This document shows positions 6,447 through 11,837 of a stretch of DNA of 11,837 bases, piece by piece. The translations under genes and the position numbers were made by a program. The notes beneath the pieces were generated by a model, which saw only the letters and a program-made list of their open reading frames with translations, had not been told where the DNA came from and did not search any database. Within the stretch, counting starts at the first letter, position 1, and each line of letters starts with the position of its first letter. This DNA comes from Oscillospiraceae bacterium (GTDB lineage: Bacteria > Bacillota_A > Clostridia > Oscillospirales > Oscillospiraceae), in the NCBI GenBank assembly GCA_017936985.1, contig JAGBEM010000001.1, positions 1 through 11,837 on the forward strand, in the 5' to 3' direction.

Positions 6447-6512
6447 GCTGTTGACAGAAAAATTTTCTAAAATTAACAAATGATTGATAGCTTTTTTCCG
6501 CATTTTATGGCA

Positions 6513-6521
6513 TGATATAGC
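6513..6521 (+). promoter_or_regulatory. Possible extended -10 promoter for the XRE-LiaF-like gene
   Basis: TG-A-TATAGC (6513-6521) resembles an extended -10 box, but no good -35 box is found at the right distance. An alternative is TTGACA at 6451-6456 with a poor -10 at 6474-6479. The assignment is weak. Confidence 0.3.
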
Positions 6522-6545
6522 CAGAAACACAAAGGAGGTCATCCT

Positions 6546-7571
6546 ATGGAACAGACATTGGGAAAACGGATCATGCTCTGCCGGAAAAATCTGGGCATGA
6601 CACAGAACGACCTGGCTGACGCTCTGGGCGTTACAGCGCAGGCTGTGAGCAAATGGGAAAATGATCAATCCTGCCCTGATATCAATATGCTGCCCAAATT
6701 GGCACAGATCTTCGGTATTACGACAGACGAACTTCTTGGACACCAGGCAGAGCCCGTCCACCAGGCCCAGATCATTGATGACGAGCCCACCGAAGAAGAC
6801 GAGAATGACGGCATCCATCTCCAAAAGGGTCGCTGGGAATTTAAGTACGATGCCGGCCGCCGGGGTGCAGTATTCTTTGCCCTGCTGGTTCTTGCCGTAG
6901 GCTCGCTTGCCCTGTTGTCCGAGGTGCTCAACTGGAATGTATCCTTCTGGTCCATTCTCTGGCCCACCGCGCTGCTGGTTTTCGGTATTCAAGGCATTTT
7001 AGAAAAGTTTTCTTTCTTCAGCATCGGCAGCATCCTGTTTGGCGGCTATTTCCTGCTGGACAACCTGAATGTGGTCAACTTTGATCTGGGCGATATGGTT
7101 TTCCCGATCATCGTGGTCCTTTTTGGCCTAAGCCTGCTGGCAGATGCCCTGCGCAAGCCCAAAAAAGCCCGTTTCTATGTCAAGCGCAACGGGCAACCCG
7201 TAGCCGACAAAACGCCGAAGAATTCCTACATCACGGAAGGCGAACATTTTGAATGTGATATGGCCTTCGGTGACGGCCGGCAGGACATCATGATGCCGGT
7301 GCTGGGAAGCGGTGAGATCGATTGTTCCTTTGGTAATTTCATCGTTGACCTGAGCGGTTGTGAAACGATCACCGACCATTGCCGGATCGAAGTCGATTGC
7401 TCCTTTGGCGAGGTAACGGTTCTGGTTCCTTCCCGATATCGTGTTCTCCCCGATTCCGATACTACCTTTGCGTCCATCTCTACATCAGGAACACCGGATG
7501 CCGACCCCGTCGGCACCATCTCAATGGATTGCGATGTCTCCTTTGGCCAGATCACAATACGCTACATTTAA
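6546..7571 (+). CDS. Membrane-anchored XRE-family regulator with LiaF-like C-terminus
   Basis: The 341-residue protein has three parts. Residues 6-64 are an XRE/HTH_3 DNA-binding domain (MTQNDLADALGVTAQAVSKWEN). An acidic linker covers 76-88. About four hydrophobic segments follow, near 107-127, 134-152, 157-175 and 183-200. The C-terminal part (230-341) has four spaced copies of a D-C-x-F-G-like strand motif: CDMAFG (237), IDCSFG (258), VDCSFG (283) and DVSFG (330). This is the beta-helical pattern of the LiaF C-terminal domain and related cell-wall-stress proteins. LiaF normally restrains the LiaRS envelope-stress system; here the sensor-like part is joined directly to a DNA-binding domain. 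It may be a one-protein envelope sensor or regulator tied to the membrane. The AAAGGAGGT site 6 bases before ATG 6546 fixes the start. No LiaS or LiaR partner is nearby. Confidence 0.88.
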   Translation: MEQTLGKRIMLCRKNLGMTQNDLADALGVTAQAVSKWENDQSCPDINMLPKLAQIFGITTDELLGHQAEPVHQAQIIDDEPTEEDENDGIHLQKGRWEFKYDAGRRGAVFFALLVLAVGSLALLSEVLNWNVSFWSILWPTALLVFGIQGILEKFSFFSIGSILFGGYFLLDNLNVVNFDLGDMVFPIIVVLFGLSLLADALRKPKKARFYVKRNGQPVADKTPKNSYITEGEHFECDMAFGDGRQDIMMPVLGSGEIDCSFGNFIVDLSGCETITDHCRIEVDCSFGEVTVLVPSRYRVLPDSDTTFASISTSGTPDADPVGTISMDCDVSFGQITIRYI

Positions 7572-7597
7572 TGATTTGCAATATCTTCCCACAATAT

Positions 7598-7633
7598 CCG
7601 CCGGGGTTCGTCATTGACAGCCCCGGCGGTTTT
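7598..7633 (+). terminator. Intrinsic terminator of the XRE-LiaF-like gene
   Basis: CCGCCGGGG (7598-7606) pairs perfectly with CCCCGGCGG (7621-7629), followed by TTTT. The 14-base loop contains the -35 box of the next gene's promoter. Confidence 0.75.
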
Positions 7634-7643
7634 ATGCTATGAT
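7614..7643 (+). promoter_or_regulatory. tcdA promoter overlapping the upstream terminator
   Basis: A perfect TTGACA (7614-7619) and TATGAT (7638-7643) are separated by 18 bases. The -35 box is in the hairpin loop and the spacer contains the 3' arm of the terminator stem. The tcdA start is 27 bases past the -10 box. Confidence 0.75.
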
Positions 7644-7670
7644 GGCAAAAACGCAGAAAGGAGCCTACCT

Positions 7671-8396
7671 ATGGCAGATCAGTATTCCCGTACCCGGCTT
7701 TTGCTGGGCGATGACGGCATAGAGCGGCTGCGCAACGCCCGGGTGGCGCTGTTCGGTCTGGGCGGTGTGGGCGGTTATACCGCAGAAGCGCTGGCTCGTA
7801 GCGGTATCGGCGCACTGGATCTGATCGATAATGATACTGTCAGTTTGACGAATTTGAACCGCCAGCTCCTTGCCACCCACGAAACCGTCGGCCAGTATAA
7901 GGTAGATGTGGCCGCAAACCGGATCCGCTCCATTGATCCTACGATCCGGATAACCACATACAAAGTATTTTACCTGCCGGAAACGGCTCAACTGTTTGAC
8001 TTTTCTCAGTATGATTATGTCATCGACGCCATCGACACCGTTACCGGCAAGCTGGCGCTGATCCAGCAGGCTAAAGAAGCAGGCGTTCCTGTCATCAGCT
8101 GCATGGGTACCGGCAACAAGCTGGATCCTACCGCTTTCCGGGTAGCGGACATTTCCAAGACTTCCGGCTGCGCTCTGGCCCGGATCATGCGCAAGGAATG
8201 TGCCAAACGGGGCATCCGGGGTGTCAAGGTTGTCTATTCTGAAGAACTGCCACTTACGCCGGACGCAGATCCTGCCGAGCCGATTCCCGAAGGATCTTCC
8301 CGGCGCAGCCTGCCCGGTTCCACTGCCTTCGTCCCCGGCACTGCAGGCCTGATTATGGCCGGTGAAGTCATCAAGGATCTCGCTTGCTGTATCTGA
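7671..8396 (+). CDS. tcdA: tRNA threonylcarbamoyladenosine dehydratase (E1-like, ThiF/MoeB family)
   Basis: TcdA (CsdL/YgdL) uses ATP to cyclise t6A at position 37 of ANN-decoding tRNAs into cyclic ct6A. The 241-residue product has the E1-like nucleotide fold: FGLGGVGGYTAEALARSGIG (28-47), the acidic LIDNDTV with Asp53, TNLNRQ (60-65), Lys77, and DYVIDAIDTVTGKLALI (115-131). The C-terminal GSTAFVPGTAGLIMAGEVI (216-234) and the MGTGNKLDPT segment (145-154) are TcdA-like rather than MoeB or ThiF. No CxxC zinc knuckle pairs like those of MoeB are seen. ATG 7671 has AAAGGAG 7 bases upstream; the in-frame ATG at 7614 lies in the -35 box. The gene is monocistronic with its own promoter and terminator. 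A different ThiF-family role is less likely. Confidence 0.9.
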   Translation: MADQYSRTRLLLGDDGIERLRNARVALFGLGGVGGYTAEALARSGIGALDLIDNDTVSLTNLNRQLLATHETVGQYKVDVAANRIRSIDPTIRITTYKVFYLPETAQLFDFSQYDYVIDAIDTVTGKLALIQQAKEAGVPVISCMGTGNKLDPTAFRVADISKTSGCALARIMRKECAKRGIRGVKVVYSEELPLTPDADPAEPIPEGSSRRSLPGSTAFVPGTAGLIMAGEVIKDLACCI

Positions 8397-8403
8397 CCAT
8401 CCG

Positions 8404-8435
8404 CCCTCCCCTTTGTTTGGGGAGGGGTTTCATTT
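8404..8435 (+). terminator. Intrinsic terminator of tcdA
   Basis: CCCTCCCC (8404-8411) pairs with GGGGAGGG (8419-8426), loop TTTGTTT, followed by a T-rich tail interrupted by CA. It starts 8 bases after the stop codon. Confidence 0.8.
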
Positions 8436-8492
8436 ATGCATTATTTGTATTCATTTATGCATTGTATTAAATATGACCTTTTATGCATTTAT
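8429..8492. repeat. Three TTTATGCATT repeats in an AT-rich control region
   Basis: TTCATTTATGCATT occurs exactly twice (8429-8442 and 8450-8463, 21 bases apart). The core TTTATGCATT occurs a third time at 8480-8489, where it forms part of the imperfect palindrome from TTATG (8481-8485) to CATAA (8494-8498). The 21-base spacing is two helical turns, which suits binding of one regulator to one face. The rest of the gene-free stretch 8397-8652 holds a terminator and the promoter listed separately. Confidence 0.6.
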
Positions 8493-8571
8493 ACATAAGT
8501 TATCCCCATTTTTGTTGATATTGACCATGCTATATCCTGTATACAGCTGATAACATTGTATGTAACAACAG

Positions 8572-8600
8572 TTGACTATGTATAATATTCGCGCTATAAT
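8572..8600 (+). promoter_or_regulatory. Promoter of the amino acid ABC importer operon
   Basis: TTGACT (8572-8577), a 17-base spacer and a perfect TATAAT (8595-8600) form a strong sigma-70-type promoter. The start codon is about 50 bases downstream. A second TATAAT at 8581-8586 has no good -35 box. Confidence 0.85.
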
Positions 8601-8652
8601 GCATTCATCAACAACACACCCCGACCCGGTGTATGAAAAGGAGTAAATGAAA

Positions 8653-9504
8653 ATGAAAAAACTGTTTGCTTTGATCATGGCTGTACTTATGACACTGAGC
8701 CTGTTTGCAGGCTGCCAGCCCTCCGCCAACAGCGACAAGCCCGTACTGAAAGTGGCTATGTCCCCCGACTTCTCCCCCATGGAATTTGTCGACCCCACCA
8801 AGACCGGCCAGGATAAGTTCGTTGGCTTTGACGTTTCTCTGGCAAAGTACATCGCCGACGAGCTGGGTATGACCCTGGAGATCATGCCTATGGACTTCGA
8901 TGCCTGCCAGGCCGCCGTTTACTCCGGCAAGGTAGATATGTCCATCTCTGGTTACTCCTGGACCGCTGAGCGCGAAGAGAAGTACAATCTGTCCGATTAC
9001 TACTACGCAGGCGAAAACGAGACTGAGCAGGTTCTCATCACTCTGAAAGAAAACGCCGGCAAGTACACCACCACCGAGTCCCTGAAGGGTGTTAAGGTCG
9101 GTGCCCAGGGTGCATCCCTGCAGGAAAGCCTGGCTAAAGCACAGCTGCCCGACAGCGAGCTGGTTCTCTACACCGACATCAATACCGGCCTGCAGCAGCT
9201 GAAGAAGGGCGACTTCCAGGTCATGGCCGTTGCGATTGGCAACGCCAACGCTCTGATCAATAACAACCCCGAAGTGATCATGTCCGGTTTCCAGTTCGTC
9301 GTTGACGAGAAGGAAGCCAACAACCTGATCCTCCTGCAGAAGGGCAATGACGATCTGACCGCCAAGGTCAATGAGATCCTAGCCAAGGCTAAGGCCGCCG
9401 GTCTGTACGAGACCTGGTACGAGGAAGCTCTGAACACCGCCGGTGTTGACCAGTCCTACGACGCGGAAGGCAATCCCATCATCCCCACTGGCGACGAAGG
9501 CTAA
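8653..9504 (+). CDS. Polar amino acid ABC transporter, substrate-binding lipoprotein
   Basis: This is a family 3 (SBP_bac_3) solute-binding protein of 283 residues that captures a polar amino acid outside the cell and hands it to the permease. A lipoprotein signal is clear: Lys2-Lys3, a hydrophobic stretch, then the lipobox LFAGC with the lipid-bearing Cys21. The mature part starts VLKVAMSPDFSPMEF (31-45) and has GFDVSLAKYIADELG (58-72). It also has SGKVDMSISG (91-100) and WTAEREEKYNLSDYYY (103-118), in which Arg107 should bind the ligand carboxylate. The second ligand-binding region, AVAIGNANALI (192-202), lacks the usual Asp that binds the alpha-amino group. ATG 8653 is preferred because AAGGAG (8638-8643) is 9 bases away; ATG 8647 would leave only 3 bases. 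The substrate is not determinable (cystine, glutamine, arginine or a derivative). It heads an operon with the permease and ATPase. Confidence 0.93.
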   Translation: MKKLFALIMAVLMTLSLFAGCQPSANSDKPVLKVAMSPDFSPMEFVDPTKTGQDKFVGFDVSLAKYIADELGMTLEIMPMDFDACQAAVYSGKVDMSISGYSWTAEREEKYNLSDYYYAGENETEQVLITLKENAGKYTTTESLKGVKVGAQGASLQESLAKAQLPDSELVLYTDINTGLQQLKKGDFQVMAVAIGNANALINNNPEVIMSGFQFVVDEKEANNLILLQKGNDDLTAKVNEILAKAKAAGLYETWYEEALNTAGVDQSYDAEGNPIIPTGDEG

Positions 9505-9519
9505 ATCCACCTATATCCA

Positions 9520-9546
9520 GGACCGACAGCCATCGGCTGTCGGCCC
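9520..9546 (+). other. Intergenic hairpin without T-tract, after the binding protein gene
   Basis: CCGACAGCC (9523-9531) pairs perfectly with GGCTGTCGG (9535-9543) around ATC, with two more G-C pairs beyond an A-C mismatch. No T-run follows, so it is not a standard terminator. It may protect the upstream message from decay, or cause partial termination, so that binding protein exceeds permease. Confidence 0.6.
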
Positions 9547-9563
9547 TGCTTGTGATTTAAGAA

Positions 9564-9575
9564 AGGAAATTTCCT
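9564..9575 (+). promoter_or_regulatory. Palindromic ribosome binding region of the permease gene
   Basis: The 12-base perfect palindrome AGGAAATTTCCT contains the AGGA ribosome binding site and abuts the ATG at 9576. Pairing AGGA with TCCT across AATT could lower translation of the permease. Confidence 0.4.
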
Positions 9576-10325
9576 ATGGATTTTAAGCTGATGTTTGAAA
9601 ACATCATTGAACTGCTCGGTAAATACTGGCAGGTTTACCTGCTGGAGGGCGTCAAAAACACCATGATCCTGACGGTCATCGCCGTGCTGATGGGTACGAT
9701 TCTGGGCGCACTGGTGGCAATGCTGAAGATGTCCCGGTTTAAGCTGGTCCGTTTTATCGCTTCGGTCTATATCGAAGTCATCCGCGGCACCCCGATCCTG
9801 CTGCAGATCTATGTGTTCTACTTTATTCTGCCGGAATTGCTCCCGGTGCTGAATTTCACCAGTTTTACCTGGGTAGCCATTTCCCTGTGCGTTAACTCCG
9901 CCGCCTATGTATCCGAAGTGATCCGTTCCGGCATTCAGGCTGTGGATAAGGGACAGACAGAAGCCGCCAGAAGCCTGGGTATGAGCCAGGGACAAACCAT
10001 GCTGCGCATCATTCTGCCCCAGGCAGTACGCAACATTCTGCCGGCACTGGGCAACGAATTTATCATGATCTTGAAAGAGACCTCCCTTGCCTCCACCTTC
10101 TTTATCGGTGATCTGATGACTTCCCACAAGATCGTAGCCGGCGCAACCTACCTGCAGCTGGAATCCCTGTTTATTGTTGGTACCATCTATCTGTGTATCA
10201 CCTTCCCGCTGAGCAAGCTGGTAGGCTGGTTTGAAAAGAGAATGGCAAATCCCAATAGCTACAAAAAACACAACATTAACCGCAAAAGAGCCCTCATGAC
10301 TGGCGGAAGGATCGGTGAAAAGTAA
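9576..10325 (+). CDS. Polar amino acid ABC transporter, permease
   Basis: The 249-residue integral membrane protein belongs to the HisMQ/GlnP permease family and forms the channel of the importer, probably as a homodimer since only one permease gene is present. Membrane segments are seen near 27-50, 72-92, 97-117, 155-175 (less clear) and 194-215. The family motif [19 protein letters not shown] lies at 65-83. The cytoplasmic EAA loop [20 protein letters not shown] (129-148), which docks on the ATPase, is complete with Gly135. A basic tail of about 25 residues follows the last membrane segment ([18 protein letters not shown]). The start has AAAGGA 8 bases upstream. The stop codon TAA shares its last base with the ATG of the ATPase gene (TAATG), so the two are translationally coupled. 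Confidence 0.95.
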   Translation: MDFKLMFENIIELLGKYWQVYLLEGVKNTMILTVIAVLMGTILGALVAMLKMSRFKLVRFIASVYIEVIRGTPILLQIYVFYFILPELLPVLNFTSFTWVAISLCVNSAAYVSEVIRSGIQAVDKGQTEAARSLGMSQGQTMLRIILPQAVRNILPALGNEFIMILKETSLASTFFIGDLMTSHKIVAGATYLQLESLFIVGTIYLCITFPLSKLVGWFEKRMANPNSYKKHNINRKRALMTGGRIGEK

Positions 10326-11107
10326 TGGAAATGATCAAAACAGTTGATTTGCATAAGAGTTTCGGTGATCTGCACGTACTCACCGGTGTCAATGAAACCA
10401 TTCACAAAGGTGAGGTCGTGTCCATCATCGGCCCCTCCGGCGGCGGCAAGAGTACCTTCCTGCGGTGTCTGAACCTGCTGGAAAAGCCGGAAAAGGGTAA
10501 AATCTATTTTGAAGGCACTGAGATCACCGGCAATCTGACCAAGGAAGAAAAGCAGGCCATCAAGAATGGCGATATGCCCAAGCCTGCCAAAATCGACATC
10601 GACATCCACCGGCAGAAGATGGGCATGGTGTTCCAGCAGTTCAACGTTTTCCCCCACCTGACCGTAGAAGAAAACATCACTCTGGCTCCCAAAATGCTGA
10701 AAAAGAAATCTGCCGCTGAAGCCAGCGAAATGGCAAAGGAGCTTCTGAACCGGGTTGGTTTGATCGAGAAGCTGAACGAAATGCCCGGCAACCTGTCCGG
10801 TGGTCAGAAGCAGCGTCTTGCCATTGTCCGGGCTCTGGCCATGGAGCCGGATGTGATGCTCTTTGACGAGCCCACCTCCGCTCTGGACCCGGAAATGGTC
10901 GGCGAAGTTCTGGACGTTATCAAGGGCCTGGTGTCCACCGGTATGACAAGCGTTATCGTCACCCACGAGATGCGTTTCGCCCAGGAGGTTTCCGACCGGG
11001 TGCTGTTCATCGCTGACGGTAACATCTTGGAGCAAAACACCCCCGACGAATTCTTCAACCACCCCACCCACCCCAGACTCCAGGACTTCCTGAAGAAGGT
11101 TCTTTAA
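10325..11107 (+). CDS. Polar amino acid ABC transporter, ATP-binding protein
   Basis: The 260-residue ATPase drives the importer from the cytoplasmic face. All ABC motifs are intact: Walker [10 protein letters not shown] (36-44), Q-loop VFQQFN (Gln104/105), signature LSGGQKQR (157-164), Walker [13 protein letters not shown] (177-188) with catalytic Glu182, and H-loop His214. The sequence is of the GlnQ/HisP type. It has a charged insertion of about 20 residues at 70-96 ([20 protein letters not shown] and onwards) between the second strand and the Q-loop, where most GlnQ-like proteins have a short loop; this accounts for its length above the usual 240. The ATG overlaps the permease stop by one base and has only a distant GGAAGG as ribosome binding site, so it depends on coupling. 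A long hairpin terminator ends the operon. Confidence 0.95.
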   Translation: MEMIKTVDLHKSFGDLHVLTGVNETIHKGEVVSIIGPSGGGKSTFLRCLNLLEKPEKGKIYFEGTEITGNLTKEEKQAIKNGDMPKPAKIDIDIHRQKMGMVFQQFNVFPHLTVEENITLAPKMLKKKSAAEASEMAKELLNRVGLIEKLNEMPGNLSGGQKQRLAIVRALAMEPDVMLFDEPTSALDPEMVGEVLDVIKGLVSTGMTSVIVTHEMRFAQEVSDRVLFIADGNILEQNTPDEFFNHPTHPRLQDFLKKVL

Positions 11108-11114
11108 TACTACG

Positions 11115-11160
11115 GTGTCATTGTGAACCGGTGCCGCCGGTTCACAATGACACATTTTTT
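11115..11160 (+). terminator. Strong intrinsic terminator of the ABC importer operon
   Basis: A 17-base perfect stem joins 11115-11131 (starting GTGTCATTGTGAACCGG) and 11137-11153, with loop TGCCG, followed by A and six T. Its length and the TGTCATTG end resemble dispersed repeat-derived terminators; see findings. Confidence 0.9.
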
Positions 11161-11177
11161 ATAAAGGTCGTGATCTT

Positions 11178-11837
11178 ATGGACAAGCAAATCCTTTGCAA
11201 AACAATAGAAGAAAAAGCCCCGATCCTCACCGGCCTCAGCGATACCATTTGGGAATATGCTGAGCTTTCCATGCAGGAGCACCGCTCCGCGGCGGCATAT
11301 GTCAAGCTGCTGGAAGAAGAAGGTTTTACAGTGGAGAATAACCTTTGCGGTATGCCCACTGCCTTTTTGGGACGCTACGGCACCGGCAAGCCGGTCATCG
11401 GTATTTTGGGCGAATTTGATGCTTTGTCCGGCCTGTCCCAGCAACCCGGCATCACAGAAAAGAAGTGGTTGATCCCTGGCGGCAGCGGTCACGGCTGCGG
11501 TCACAATCTGTTGGGTGCTGCTTCCCTTGGTGCCGCCATTGCCATCAAAGAGCAGATTCGCCAGGGTAACCTCTCCGGCACGGTGGTGTTTTACGGCTGC
11601 CCCGGCGAAGAGGGCTGCGCTGGAAAAACCTTTATGGCTCGGGACGGAATGTTCCGGGATCTGGATGCCGCCCTGTGCTGGCATCCCGGTGACACCAACG
11701 AAGTCACCACCGGCTCCAACGCCGCCAGTATCCAGGTAGAATACACCTTCACCGGCGTCGCTTCCCACGCTGCCGGCGACCCGGAACACGGACGCAGTGC
11801 ACTGGACGGCGCAGAGCTGATGAACATCGGTGTTCAG
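11178..11837 (+). CDS. M20-family amidohydrolase / metallopeptidase (AbgB-like), 3' end missing
   Basis: The frame runs from ATG 11178 to the window edge without a stop (220 residues; family members are about 390-480). M20D enzymes are di-metal hydrolases that cut amide bonds in N-acyl amino acids or dipeptides; AbgB cuts p-aminobenzoyl-glutamate. Seen here are GILGEFDAL with Asp81, GGSGHGCGHNLLGA with His105, Cys107 and His109, FYGCPGEEGCAG with the Glu144-Glu145 pair, WHPG with His169, and TGVASHAAG with His197 at the start of the lid domain. These are the expected metal and catalytic residues. AAAGGT at 11163-11168 is a moderate ribosome binding site. The gene follows the amino acid importer, but the strong terminator between them suggests either read-through or an unseen promoter. 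The substrate is unknown; N-acyl amino acids brought in by the importer are one possibility. Confidence 0.9.
   Translation, partial: MDKQILCKTIEEKAPILTGLSDTIWEYAELSMQEHRSAAAYVKLLEEEGFTVENNLCGMPTAFLGRYGTGKPVIGILGEFDALSGLSQQPGITEKKWLIPGGSGHGCGHNLLGAASLGAAIAIKEQIRQGNLSGTVVFYGCPGEEGCAGKTFMARDGMFRDLDAALCWHPGDTNEVTTGSNAASIQVEYTFTGVASHAAGDPEHGRSALDGAELMNIGVQ

Noticed and set aside
8429..8492. CRISPR-like array
   Set aside because: The repeats are only 10-14 bases, spacings are unequal (21 and 26 bases), spacers are too short, and there are no cas genes.
8429..8498. ArgR (arginine) operator
   Set aside because: The repeats look similar in composition, but TG to CA spacing and half-site orientation do not match the TGAAT-N4-ATTCA arrangement.
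8397..8652. Riboswitch or T-box leader before the importer operon
   Set aside because: The predicted leader after the -10 box is only about 45-50 bases, too short for either, and the repeats lie upstream of the promoter.
9501..11155. Two long minus-strand frames opposite the permease and ATPase genes
   Set aside because: They mirror strongly conserved ABC transporter genes and show no motifs of their own.

Overview
The window looks like a piece of chromosome from a Gram-positive anaerobe of the Clostridia, most likely an Oscillospirales-type gut bacterium. The reasons are strong AAAGGAGG-type ribosome binding sites on nearly every gene, compact intrinsic terminators, a LiaF-like cell-envelope domain fused to an XRE helix-turn-helix, and moderately GC-rich coding sequence with AT-rich promoters. 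This placement is an inference from style and families, not from a marker gene. No tRNA, rRNA, CRISPR array, insertion sequence or prophage gene is visible.

Left part (1-3720). The window opens inside an FGGY carbohydrate kinase (1-1260). It converges on an exported protein of unknown function (1319-2035, minus), and the two share one perfect hairpin terminator. Next is an ArsR/SmtB-type metal sensor (2184-2477, minus) with its own promoter, a candidate operator and a terminator. Divergent from it is an aldose 1-epimerase (2667-3686) with a near-consensus promoter.

Middle part (3721-6545). A cysteine-rich protein of unknown role (3821-4645) has a possible sporulation-type promoter. It converges on a three-gene minus-strand operon read in the order LURP-one-related protein, luxS, mtnN. 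LuxS and MTAN together form the route that recycles S-adenosylhomocysteine and releases the autoinducer-2 precursor. Both junctions are so tight that the ribosome binding site of each downstream gene includes bases of the upstream stop codon.

Right part (6546-11837). A predicted membrane-tethered regulator (XRE helix-turn-helix, about four membrane segments, LiaF-like C-terminus) is followed by tcdA, a tRNA t6A-modifying enzyme. The tcdA promoter runs through the terminator hairpin of the preceding gene. After an AT-rich regulatory region with three TTTATGCATT repeats comes a polar amino acid ABC importer operon: lipoprotein, permease, ATPase. It ends in a strong terminator and is followed by a start-complete but truncated M20-family amidohydrolase running off the window.

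No obviously new multi-gene system stands out. The items most worth a second look are the membrane-anchored HTH-LiaF fusion with an inverted repeat upstream, the LOR-luxS-mtnN operon, the orphan metal sensor with an intact alpha-5 site, and the repeat-rich promoter and unusual ligand pocket of the amino acid importer.
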